The position numbers and the translations under genes are program-made. A stretch of 14,132 nt of DNA from DATMBL01 sp050735975 (GTDB lineage: Bacteria; Desulfobacterota; Binatia; UBA9968): positions 1 through 14,132 of the forward strand of contig JBOHVS010000276.1 of assembly GCA_050735975.1 (NCBI GenBank). The letters are read 5' to 3'. Within the stretch, counting starts at the first letter, position 1; the number at the start of each line of letters is the position of its first letter. Positions 7,025 to 13,716 of the stretch are shown here, piece after piece. The notes under the pieces were generated by a model. That model was not told the origin of the DNA and ran no database searches. It saw only the letters and a list, made by a program, of their open reading frames with translations.

Positions 7025-8377
7025 ATGGGCGTGACCGCAAGAATTGCTCGATTCGTCGTTGAGAGTGAGTTTGATAAAATTCCGCCTGAGGCCCTGAAAA
7101 CGGCTCGAACCGCCGTGCGCGACTGTCTCGGAGTCGCGCTTGCGGGAAGCACAGAAGAGAGCGCCAGGATATGCGCCGACATCGCACGCCAGGAAGCCGC
7201 GCGCGAAGAAGCCGCCGTCATCGGACAGGGTTTCAAATCTTCCGTGCTGCAAGCCTCCTTTGTTAACGGTACGGCGGCGCACGCGCTGGATTTCGATCAT
7301 AGTTTTACGCTCATGGGCCAACCCACAGCTCCGATCATCCCGGCGGCTTTTTCGCTGGGGGAGTCATTGGGCATTAGCGGGCGGCGACTTATCGAGGCCT
7401 ACGTCGCCGGCTTCGAGGTCACCGGAAAGCTGGTTTACTCTCTGCGTGATTCGTCGGAGGGCGGCTGGCACGGCCCCGGGACTTTAGGTGTCTTCGGTGC
7501 CACCGTCGCCTGCGCCAAACTGCTGGGCCTCAATGTCTCACAGATCGAGATGGCGCTCGGGATTGCCGCCTCCACGGCAAGCGCCGTCGCGGCTAACTTC
7601 GGTACCATGACCAAACCTTTACACGTCGGGTTGGCGGCGCGAAACGGGGTACTGGCGGCGAAGCTCGCAAGCTCCGGATTCACCGCAAACGCTCAAGCCA
7701 TTGAAACAGGAGCCGGTTTCTATGAAATGTTCTATCACAGCTCAGCGCCGGACACCCGGCCGCTGGAAGAGCTCGGACGCTCCTACGCGTTGGAAACGGA
7801 CGGCATCAGGATCAAACCTTACCCGTGCGGCGGCCTCACTCATCCGACCATCGACGCAACTCTTGAGATGCGCGCGGAGCATGGCATCACCGCCGATACG
7901 GTTGAATCCATCGATGTGGACGTCACGAAGCACACGTACGGCCGGATTGTTTTTCGCGTTCCCGAAACCGGACTGCAGGGCAAATTTTGCATGGGTTATC
8001 TTCTTGCCCGGGCGATTATCGACGGAAAGGTCTCGCTCGACAATTTCACGGACGCGGCCGTCCGGGAGCGGAATATTCTAGAGTTCGCGGAAAAGGTCCA
8101 TATGCGATTGGATCCAAGCCTCAAAGCAAGCAACGCGGCAGGCCGCCCGTGTAGGGTCACCATTCATTTGAAAAATGGCCAGACATATTCCCGGGAAGCC
8201 GAGCATGCTAGCGGGAGCAGTGAAATTCCTATGACTCCGGAGGAGTTGAAAGCAAAGTTCTCTGAGTGCGCGCGCCGGGCCATTGATGAACCGTCGGTCG
8301 CCCGCGCCCTCGAATACCTGGAACAGTTGGAAACGTTAGAAGATATCCGGCCGCTCGGCCGGCTTCTGATGGGGTGA
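7025..8377 (+). CDS. MmgE/PrpD family protein (2-methylcitrate dehydratase-like)
   Basis: A 450-residue cytosolic member of the MmgE/PrpD family, whose best-known enzymes are 2-methylcitrate dehydratase and cis-aconitate decarboxylase. Conserved stretches are present in order: ALDFDHSFTLMGQPTAPIIPAAFSL at about 85-110, GGWHGPGTLGVFGATVACAKLLGL (about 145-168), NFGTMTKPLHVGLAARNGVLAA (about 190-211) and KPYPCGGLTHPTIDATLEM (about 263-281). Length is normal. The ATG at 7025 is preferred because GAGAGGT ends 4 bases upstream; a GTG at 7019 overlaps that site. No prpB or prpC gene is present, so it is probably not part of a methylcitrate cycle. Many such stand-alone paralogues act on unknown dicarboxylates or tricarboxylates. 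It converges on the selenoprotein gene with 17 bp between stops; a CCGGCC/GGCCGG hairpin lies in its coding end. Confidence 0.92.
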   Translation: MGVTARIARFVVESEFDKIPPEALKTARTAVRDCLGVALAGSTEESARICADIARQEAAREEAAVIGQGFKSSVLQASFVNGTAAHALDFDHSFTLMGQPTAPIIPAAFSLGESLGISGRRLIEAYVAGFEVTGKLVYSLRDSSEGGWHGPGTLGVFGATVACAKLLGLNVSQIEMALGIAASTASAVAANFGTMTKPLHVGLAARNGVLAAKLASSGFTANAQAIETGAGFYEMFYHSSAPDTRPLEELGRSYALETDGIRIKPYPCGGLTHPTIDATLEMRAEHGITADTVESIDVDVTKHTYGRIVFRVPETGLQGKFCMGYLLARAIIDGKVSLDNFTDAAVRERNILEFAEKVHMRLDPSLKASNAAGRPCRVTIHLKNGQTYSREAEHASGSSEIPMTPEELKAKFSECARRAIDEPSVARALEYLEQLETLEDIRPLGRLLMG

Positions 8378-8394
8378 ATGCGGCTTGCATGGCG

Positions 8395-9168
8395 TTATTC
8401 CCACAGTCCTTCCGGCAGCGGCAAGCCGGCGAGATCTTCAGCTGAAAGCCGCCCATCCGGCTCGATGCCGAACCGCTCGATAACGGCAATGAGTTGCCTT
8501 GTGTGCTGCGCGGAGTGCCACGTTGAGCGCTCGAACACCTGGTGCATCGGCGGCGTGCCATAGAAGGTCCGCACCTTTTGTTGGCAGGACTTCTCCTCGA
8601 GTTTCGTCCACCAGTTGTCAAGCCGCTCGATCACCATGTTGCCGTAGGCGGCAATCTCCTCGCCGGTAGTGAAGGTTCCTTCTGCGGGTGGCATGTTGGC
8701 CAGCTGCACCCGGTATTCCACGTTATCAACGACAGTCTCGAGGAAGGCCTCGCCGATGCGGAAGATGTGGTGGCACATGAGGCGTATGGAGCGGTCGCGG
8801 CTATCGATAACGCGCTCTACGAGTCTGTCGTTCGGAAGCTGGCGAATATAGCGCTGCGCCGCGCGTAAGACGATCGTCCACTTGGTAATCAGTGCCGTGG
8901 GAGGAAGCGGTGTGTGGCCGGTCCCCTGCAAGCCGACGAATTCGGCGACATCATCGAGATTTTGGCAAAAGATATAGTGATCGTCTCGCGCCAGAACCGG
9001 TACCGCGCTCGCGCCGAGTTTGAACAGCCGCTCGCGTCCTATCGCGTCGTTCAACACGTCAAGGGCGGTGAAGCGAATTCCTTTTTGCGAAAGAAACTCT
9101 TTCGTTCGGAGGCAACTGCTTCAACCGGGTTGGGTAAACAGGACGAAATTGTCGCCGTCAGTATCCAT
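8395..9168 (-). CDS. Selenocysteine-containing glutaredoxin-DinB fusion protein (in-frame UGA at 9121-9123)
   Basis: Read through one TGA, this frame encodes 257 residues. Residues 1-80 are a full glutaredoxin: strand FVLFTQPG (8-15), active site U16-S-S-C19, helix TKEFLSQKGI (22-31), strand FTALDV, the cis-proline motif SAVPVL (Pro57) and the last helix DDVAEFVGL (72-80). The TGA replaces the first catalytic cysteine and a SECIS-like hairpin follows it. Residues about 92-242 are a DinB-type four-helix domain with metal-ligand candidates His133/His134 (CHHIF) and the pair His218/His222 (WHSAQH). The ATG at 9168 is the only start before upstream in-frame stops (TGA TAG at 9208-9213); its ribosome site is poor. 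A finder that treats TGA as stop would report only 8395-9057 from a GTG inside the glutaredoxin. A likely role is thiol/selenol redox or thiol-transfer chemistry. A plain nonsense mutation is the alternative, but the exact UxxC position and hairpin argue against it. Confidence 0.85.
9088..9104 (-). promoter_or_regulatory. Putative bacterial SECIS element
   Basis: On the minus strand the segment CGAAAGA-GTT-TCTTTCG forms a perfect 7-bp stem with a GUU triloop inside the coding sequence. The loop G lies 23 nt after the UGA (9121-9123). The published bacterial SECIS model asks for a small apical loop with a guanine in its first positions and 16-37 nt between UGA and loop, and this element meets both. 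Three further pairs (9108-9110 with 9079-9081) could extend the lower stem across an internal loop. It would bind SelB and direct selenocysteine insertion. Confidence 0.75.
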
Positions 9169-9273
9169 TGTCGAATCAGTGGAAGAACCGCGAAACTGAT
9201 TGCGAAGCTATCAGCCGCAGGGATAGGTTTCAAGCCGAGCGCGCCCGGATGGGTTCGGTCATCCAATTGGCTG

Positions 9274-9302
9274 TTGACAAGCGTTCATTTTGGATGGATA
9301 TT
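9274..9302 (+). promoter_or_regulatory. Putative sigma-70 promoter of the small exported protein gene
   Basis: A consensus TTGACA (9274-9279) is followed after 17 bp by GATATT (9297-9302), four of six -10 positions. The expected start of transcription is about 9308-9310, which coincides with the ATG at 9310. The mRNA would therefore be leaderless or nearly so, in keeping with the lack of a ribosome site. Confidence 0.5.
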
Positions 9303-9309
9303 TCGTTCC

Positions 9310-9612
9310 ATGCTGCGAAAGGCTTTGGCAGTTCTCCTCGTCGTCTCGTGGATCAGTCTTTCCGGGTTCGACGTGTTGGAGGACCTCCATCCTTCGATCC
9401 AGGCCGAAATTCACAGTTCCGCTAACACTCTCCCCCGAACTATTGGCGCAGGCTTCCAGATTGTCAACAATATCGTCGAGTCGGCGGACCATTCGAGATT
9501 CCGTCACTCTGCCCTCTTTGAACGACCTCCGCTTCAATTGTCTCTCGATGCACCGATTGTTTTGCCAAAGAGCTTTAGGCTCCATAAATTCCACAGCGTG
9601 TTTCTGATCTGA
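9310..9612 (+). CDS. Small exported protein of unknown function (100 aa)
   Basis: I do not recognise the family. The product begins with a good signal peptide (positive MLRK, hydrophobic ALAVLLVVSWISLSGF to about residue 20), followed by a mature part of about 80 residues with six histidines (DLHP, EIH, ADH, FRH, RLH, KFH) and no cysteine. Its end, KFHSVFLI, is hydrophobic. The ATG at 9310 is chosen because the signal peptide begins exactly there; the frame stays open upstream, but that part is antisense to the selenoprotein gene. No ribosome site is visible, and the promoter predicts a leaderless message. The histidines would suit metal binding in the periplasm, but that is only a suggestion. 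It is followed after 113 bp by a 32-codon membrane-peptide gene on the same strand. Confidence 0.6.
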   Translation: MLRKALAVLLVVSWISLSGFDVLEDLHPSIQAEIHSSANTLPRTIGAGFQIVNNIVESADHSRFRHSALFERPPLQLSLDAPIVLPKSFRLHKFHSVFLI

Positions 9613-9725
9613 TCTTCCGCTTCTTTTCCGGGTCTTCAGCAGAAGCCGGCTGCAGGCAACTTTCTGCGCGGCGGCTTCGATAATCTTTCCTTTGGTGCCC
9701 GCGTATCGGAAAGGGAGAAAGAGTC

Positions 9726-9824
9726 ATGGAAGATTTCCCCGCATGGATGAAATTGATTGTTTGGGTCATTGTCGGTTCGACTGCGATCTACGCGCTCATA
9801 GCCGCTTTTCATACCATGTTCTAA
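9726..9824 (+). CDS. 32-residue single-pass membrane peptide
   Basis: This short frame begins at ATG 9726 and ends with TAA 9822-9824. A good ribosome site, GGGAG (9713-9717), lies 8 bases upstream. The peptide has an acidic, aromatic start (MEDFPAWMK), one transmembrane helix (LIVWVIVGSTAIYALIAAF) and a short tail (HTMF). That layout is typical of small accessory subunits of membrane complexes such as CydX or KdpF, though I see no specific homology. It lies between the exported-protein gene and a strong hairpin, as the last cistron of that unit would. Its size puts it below most gene-calling cut-offs. The coherence of ribosome site, hydrophobic segment and terminator supports it. Confidence 0.65.
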   Translation: MEDFPAWMKLIVWVIVGSTAIYALIAAFHTMF

Positions 9825-9862
9825 GAAAACCGGTCGCGGCGGTTCGTTTGTGCCGCCGCGAC
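9825..9862 (-). terminator. Rho-independent terminator between convergent genes
   Basis: A perfect 10-bp GC-rich stem (GTCGCGGCGG at 9833-9842 with CCGCCGCGAC at 9853-9862) encloses a 10-base loop. Read on the minus strand the stem is followed by CGGTTTTCTT, a T-rich tail, so it terminates the barrel gene that ends at 9869. On the plus strand it lacks a T-run but follows the small membrane-peptide stop by 8 bp and may still stop or protect that transcript. Confidence 0.75.
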
Positions 9863-9868
9863 TCTCAG

Positions 9869-11011
9869 CTAGAAACCGAAGATTTTAAATTGGAGCATTC
9901 CGATGAAATCGTAGCGAGAATTGCCCGGCGCGCTGAGATCGAGGTGGCGGTTGTAATTTATATTGAAGGACAGAGTTTCTCCTCCGGCGAAAAGTTTTCC
10001 GAGCTTCCAGTCCAGTGCAGCGGTTGCGCCGAAGGTGCTGATATTCTTGACTCCGTCTTCGCTAAAGCTTCTCGTATATGACGTGCCACCCGTCAATTTG
10101 AACCAATCCCGGGAGGGAGTATAGGCAATACTGAAACCCGTCATAGGGGTTTCGGTGCGGATACCAGTGCCGCCGTCCCATTCTTCCTTGATGCCGAACT
10201 GCGGAGCAAGGGAAAGGACGCCGAGCGGGCGATAGGAACCGGTGAACATCGTAGTGAGCACCGTGTTTTCTTGACTCAAACCTACCCCCTGTCCCGCCAA
10301 TGCATAGCTTGAAGCAAGCGTGCCACCCCACTGCGGCCGGGAAAAATTGAATAACGCACTCGTGGTCTTTGTCACGCGGAGATCGGTTGCATCCGGGAAT
10401 CTTTCCCATGACTCACCAAAAGATCCGCGGATTTGGAGTGGACCGAAACTGTGTTCACCCCAGAATTCGGCCTCATTGCGTGGTTGATCTACCCTTGCGC
10501 CGGTCAATGAGACGAATCCCGCGCCGAAAGATCGATAATTAGCGCCATAGCTGAGCCCGTGCCAGTGGTTTCTCAAGCCCAACCGCAACAGCATCGGCCA
10601 CTCCTCAGAGACGCTTTGTCCCGGCATGGAGTCGAGCGGGCTGTAGGCCAGCTCGCCCTCTCCAGCCAGGCCACTACCGGCAAACGCAGAAGTGGCAAGT
10701 ATACTGAAGTGACGCCGCAAATTGCCTTCTTGCGAAATCCCGTTGAAACCGTCGTCGGGCTCGCGTTTCTCCAGATAAAACGTTTTCAACCTAAGAGTCT
10801 GGGGTCCGACATTGAGACGAAGAGTATTTTCGACCGGCTGGACAGGATCCGGCATGACACCGAGCCGCAGGGAATTCGGTATCGCAAGCAACCCGAAACT
10901 CTCACCTGCTGCCGGGGGCCGTGCGACGATTTCAGGCCTCTGTACTTCTGTGCTCGCGCACGAAACGCAGGTGATGATTAAAGCTTGGAGCAGCAAAACT
11001 ACTTTAATCAC
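9869..11011 (-). CDS. Predicted outer-membrane beta-barrel protein
   Basis: A 380-residue exported protein with no recognised family name. The signal peptide (VVLLLQALIITCVSC) has cysteines at 15 and 18, but neither sits in a clean lipobox. Residues about 20-85 form a proline-rich linker. From about 100 onward the sequence alternates polar and aromatic/hydrophobic residues with frequent Gly and turns (LSYGANYRSFGAGFVSLTGA, FNFSRPQWGGTLASSYALAG, GETLSFNINYNRHLDL), the look of transmembrane beta-strands. The C-terminus is LQFKIFGF, ending in phenylalanine as the BAM recognition signal requires. The start is GTG at 11011; the ribosome site is weak (GAGTG). A TATACT box lies about 20 bases upstream, without a clear -35. 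A terminator follows the stop. A porin or export channel is likely and the substrate unknown. Confidence 0.75.
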   Translation of the reverse strand: MIKVVLLLQALIITCVSCASTEVQRPEIVARPPAAGESFGLLAIPNSLRLGVMPDPVQPVENTLRLNVGPQTLRLKTFYLEKREPDDGFNGISQEGNLRRHFSILATSAFAGSGLAGEGELAYSPLDSMPGQSVSEEWPMLLRLGLRNHWHGLSYGANYRSFGAGFVSLTGARVDQPRNEAEFWGEHSFGPLQIRGSFGESWERFPDATDLRVTKTTSALFNFSRPQWGGTLASSYALAGQGVGLSQENTVLTTMFTGSYRPLGVLSLAPQFGIKEEWDGGTGIRTETPMTGFSIAYTPSRDWFKLTGGTSYTRSFSEDGVKNISTFGATAALDWKLGKLFAGGETLSFNINYNRHLDLSAPGNSRYDFIGMLQFKIFGF

Positions 11012-11345
11012 GTTAACACTCGGCGCAAAAGTATATCACGATAAAAATACCAGGCCTAGAAATTTTTGGAGACTGGCCCAAAGCGAAAGATCGAAAATCA
11101 CCGGCGGAAAGTTTCGTTTCCTGGAAGTATTCCAGAACGGTCGAAACGGCCTCAAATTCTCGAAACACTGAAAAGCACTCGGCCACCGCCGCGCGCACCT
11201 GCGACTCAGGCCCCTCCTTGACTCCCATTTCGCATTGGTCCTAGATGGACGCGTTATACCGCGCGATGCGGTGGCCATCACAACCGCCGCAACATCGGCA
11301 CTCGATCGCCTGGCGAAGCCGAGTTTCGCAAGGAGGAGGATCCAG
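11012..11345. other. Intergenic region without a convincing gene
   Basis: These 334 bases lie between the divergent barrel and GST genes. On the minus strand a 71-codon frame (11013-11228) ends one base before the barrel's GTG start; it has no ribosome site or recognisable domain, so I do not call it. On the plus strand the end holds the GST ribosome site (AGGAGGAGG, 11331-11339). A weak ACCGC-GCGAT-GCGGT dyad is present around 11256-11270. Nothing else could be identified. Confidence 0.4.
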
Positions 11346-12064
11346 ATGCGCTACGAGCTCTATTACTGGCCCGAGATACAGGGCCGCGGCGAGTTTGTCC
11401 GGCTTGCGCTGGAGGACGCGGGAGCAGACTACATTGACGTGGCGCGTTTACCGAAGCGCGGCGCCGGCGTCCCCGCGCTAATGCGTTTTTGGAAAGCCGC
11501 TCCGTGAAACGCCCCCCGTTCGCGCCGCCTTTCCTAAAAGCCGGCGACGTTGTGATCGCACAGACTGCCAACATCTTGCTGTTTCTAGGCCTGCGCCTTG
11601 TGCCGAAGAACGAGACGAGCCGGCTTTGGGCACACCAGCTCCAGCTCACGATCGCCGATTGGGCCGGCGAAGTCCACGACACTCATCATCCTCTCTCAGG
11701 TGGACTCTACTATGAACAACAGAAGCGTGAAGCCGAGAGGCGCTCCGCGGCGTTCACGGCCGATCGCCTGCCGAAGTTTCTCGACTATTTTGAGCAGGTG
11801 CTCGATCGCAATCCGAAAAGAACCGAGTATCTCCTGGGTAAAGCGGCTTCCTACATTGATTTATCGATGTTCCAGATGATCGCCGGATTGCGCTATGCCT
11901 TTCCGCGCACGATGTCGAGACTGGAACCCACATATCCGCGGTTGGTGGCGCTGCACGATCGCGTTTCAGCTCGCCCCCGCATCGCCGCCTATTTATCGTC
12001 CAAGCGGCGCTTGGCCTTCAACCAACATGGTATATTTCGCCATTATCCCGAGTTGGATGGATAG
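11346..12064 (+). pseudogene. Glutathione S-transferase gene interrupted by a -1 frameshift at 11486-11490
   Basis: The gene begins at ATG 11346 after a strong ribosome site. The first frame gives a GST thioredoxin-fold start, RYELYYWPEIQGRGEFVRLALEDAG, with the catalytic-type tyrosine near residue 6, and continues to GVPALMRF before ending at TGA 11505-11507. The rest of the protein is intact one frame over: PPFAPPFLKAGDVVIAQTANIL, then the all-helical C-terminal domain (ADWAGEVHDTHHPLSGGLYY, SYIDLSMFQMIAGLRYAFP) to the stop at 12064. Adding one T to the run of five T at 11486-11490 joins the frames as MRFLESRSVKRPPF and yields 239 residues, the family's normal length. A sequencing or assembly error in the homopolymer is the likeliest cause; true inactivation or slippage are alternatives. 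Both halves look otherwise undecayed. It converges with the monooxygenase gene 45 bp on. Confidence 0.85.
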
Positions 12065-12109
12065 CCGTGGTTCGTCTTGAATGCCTCGTAGGGCCCCCGG
12101 TACATTGCC

Positions 12110-13150
12110 CTATCCCATTGACGGCATCACCCGCGTCGCAAACAGCTCCATCGAGCGGGTAACTTGAGCGTGACTCAAGCCGCCGAAGCTGAACAGGCCA
12201 ACCAAACTATCGGGCCGCGCTGTTTCGATCATCGCGCGGGCCTTTTTGAGGACGGTCTCCGGGCCGCCGATGAGCGAAACTCCCCATTCATCGAGCCTCT
12301 CGATCGTAAGGCCTCCGGGAAAATAAGGAAACCGCTCAGTGAAGCGCGGGAGGTCGTCGTTTGTGATCGGCTCGCGGCACCAGAGATTGTCGGTTGCGAG
12401 TTGCCAGAAGCGAGTGATTTCCGGCCCGGCCTGCGCCCAGGCCTGCTCGTCGGTATCGGCGACATAGATGTCCCGAACCATGATCGCGTCGCCGCCGTCA
12501 TGCGGTTGACCGAGCGCGGCTCGTTCCGCGCGATAGGCTTTGATGGCCCTAGCGCAGTTGGCGAGGGGTTGGCGCGAGAGCGCCAGGTTCCAGCCGCGCC
12601 GCGCGACCATCGCCGGGCTCTCCGGTGAAGTGGCGCCGTAGTAAATCGGCGGGTGCGGCCGCTGAAGCGGCCGTGGGCGGCACGAGATGTCAACATAATT
12701 CCAGGCCGTGCCGCTGTAGCTGAAAGTGTCCTCGCTCCACGCCCGAAAAAGGACCTCAGTCCCCTCCTCAAAGCGGGCCTGAGCCGTATCGCGATCAAGC
12801 CCATGCTTGAGGTCATCGCGTGGCACGCCGCGGCCCAGCCCAACGTTCAGGCGGCCGCCTGTGAGGATGTCCAGCATAGCGCACTCCTCGGCGAGACGCA
12901 TCGGGTCAAAAAGCGGCAGAACGTTAACCAGGTTCCCGAGGCGCAGCCGCTTGGTGCGGTGGGCGAGGTTGGCGATGATCAAGTTCGGAGACGCCAGCAT
13001 CCCATAGTCGGAGTGATGATGCTCCGCGAACCAGGCGTCGTCGAAGCCTAGCTGTTCGCTGAGCAGGATCTGATCGAGCAGTTCCTCGAATGCCTGGCGC
13101 TCCGGCACCCACGGTCGCGTCTGGTTGTAACTGAAGGTCCCAAACCGCAT
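12110..13150 (-). CDS. LLM-class flavin-dependent oxidoreductase (luciferase-like monooxygenase)
   Basis: A 346-residue cytosolic member of the bacterial luciferase-like superfamily, TIM-barrel enzymes using reduced FMN or F420. Landmarks are MRFGTFSY at the N-terminus, DAWFAEHHHSDYG (about 38-50), the TKRLRLGNLVNVLPLFDPMRLAEE barrel segment (about 66-89), LTGGRLNVGLGRGVPRDDL (about 96-114), PPIYYGATSPES (about 168-179) and a C-terminal GGPETV and GLFSFGG pair. The ATG at 13150 has GGGGAGG 8-9 bases upstream; a longer in-frame start at 13210 would add 20 residues unlike the family, so I reject it. A stem-loop with a T-run lies in the leader. The substrate cannot be told; family members oxidise alkanesulfonates, aldehydes, nitriloacetate and similar small compounds. 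Confidence 0.93.
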   Translation of the reverse strand: MRFGTFSYNQTRPWVPERQAFEELLDQILLSEQLGFDDAWFAEHHHSDYGMLASPNLIIANLAHRTKRLRLGNLVNVLPLFDPMRLAEECAMLDILTGGRLNVGLGRGVPRDDLKHGLDRDTAQARFEEGTEVLFRAWSEDTFSYSGTAWNYVDISCRPRPLQRPHPPIYYGATSPESPAMVARRGWNLALSRQPLANCARAIKAYRAERAALGQPHDGGDAIMVRDIYVADTDEQAWAQAGPEITRFWQLATDNLWCREPITNDDLPRFTERFPYFPGGLTIERLDEWGVSLIGGPETVLKKARAMIETARPDSLVGLFSFGGLSHAQVTRSMELFATRVMPSMG

Positions 13151-13189
13151 GCGCTGATCCTCCCCAGGATCTCGGCATCCGATGTAACC

Positions 13190-13237
13190 GAAAAAACCCA
13201 CAGAACTCAAAGATCCGTCTATTTGACTTTGGGTTCT
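13190..13237 (-). terminator. Stem-loop with T-run upstream of the monooxygenase gene
   Basis: On the minus strand AGAAC-C-CAAAG pairs with CTTTG-A-GTTCT (13202-13212 with 13227-13237, one mismatch, 14-base loop), then GTGGG and a run of six T (13191-13196). This is a plausible terminator for the minus-strand genes upstream or an attenuator-like leader of the monooxygenase. A wider AACCG/CGGTT dyad (13186-13190 with 13241-13245) encloses it, so it may instead be a dispersed palindromic repeat. Confidence 0.45.
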
Positions 13238-13264
13238 TTGCGGTTAAACCAAATTGTCGCCGAG

Positions 13265-13624
13265 TCATAGCACATTCCCTGCCCCTACCTTTGGCCGAGG
13301 TTTGTCGCGGTTAGAAAAGGCTTGCGTCCCCTCGTCCTGCTTCTGCTGGCCTCCACGGCTCTTCCGCGCCTGGACTCGCGTTCGATACAGTCGTTCTGTG
13401 AACCCGCCCTGGTCTAAAAACTGCTCCTCGAGCTGCCGGAGTTGTTGATCAAGCAGATAGTTGGTCTGGTTGATCAGGCAAATGAGTGTGTTTGCCGCGA
13501 TCTCTTCAGAGTTCTCAATATAGGGCTTATACGTCATATGGGTCTTATTAGTCCTATACACCAGCTTTCTGACCGCTTGCGCTGTCGGATGGTCTTTTCC
13601 CCAAACCGCTAGTCTGTATTCGTC
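13265..13624 (-). pseudogene. Truncated four-helix-bundle suffix-domain protein
   Basis: The open frame starts after a TAA (13625-13627) and reads WGKDHPTAQAVRKLVYRTNK, then the characteristic MTYKPYIENSEEIAANTLIC and a second part with LINQTNYLLDQQLRQLEEQF and GGFTERLYRTR. This matches the 'four helix bundle suffix' domain that normally follows a 23S-IVS-type four-helix bundle. The N-terminal bundle is missing: only about 90 bp separate this frame from the stop of the ligase gene upstream. No ribosome site or good start exists; GTG 13561 is the first usable codon. A basic tail (ARKSRGGQQKQDEG onward) runs past the usual end. The DNA holds degenerate repeats such as AGGACAATAAGAC and AGGACTAATAAGAC. 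It is probably a 5'-deleted relic; a short functional protein cannot be excluded. Confidence 0.65.
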
Positions 13625-13716
13625 TTATTGTCCTGTTGCTCGGTTGTTTTACCACCTGCTTGACTTCGGCTACCAGGCAAAATTCGCACTTCTCCCAAAT
13701 TCTCCCCGTTTTTCCA

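Noticed and set aside
8347..8362. CCGGCC-GCTC-GGCCGG hairpin as a terminator
   Set aside because: It lies within the PrpD coding end and has no T-run. It may be incidental GC-rich coding sequence.
9121..9123. TGA as a simple nonsense mutation making the glutaredoxin-DinB gene a pseudogene
   Set aside because: The only stop falls exactly on the first redox cysteine, all other codons stay in frame, and a SECIS-like hairpin follows. Selenocysteine explains this better than random decay, though read confirmation is needed.
9051..9266. 71-codon minus-strand frame over the glutaredoxin N-terminus
   Set aside because: It is a different frame from the glutaredoxin, has no recognisable fold and no ribosome site; the glutaredoxin frame accounts for this DNA.
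8914..9309. Long N-terminal extension of the small exported protein
   Set aside because: This part is antisense to the selenoprotein gene, and the signal peptide begins precisely at ATG 9310.
11013..11228. 71-codon minus-strand frame ending one base before the barrel gene's GTG
   Set aside because: The spacing is suggestive of an operon, but there is no ribosome site, no known domain and an implausible C-terminus. It is more likely chance.
12229..12843. 204-codon minus-strand open frame
   Set aside because: An out-of-frame shadow of the monooxygenase gene, rich in Arg, Ser and Ala as expected of GC-rich shadow frames.
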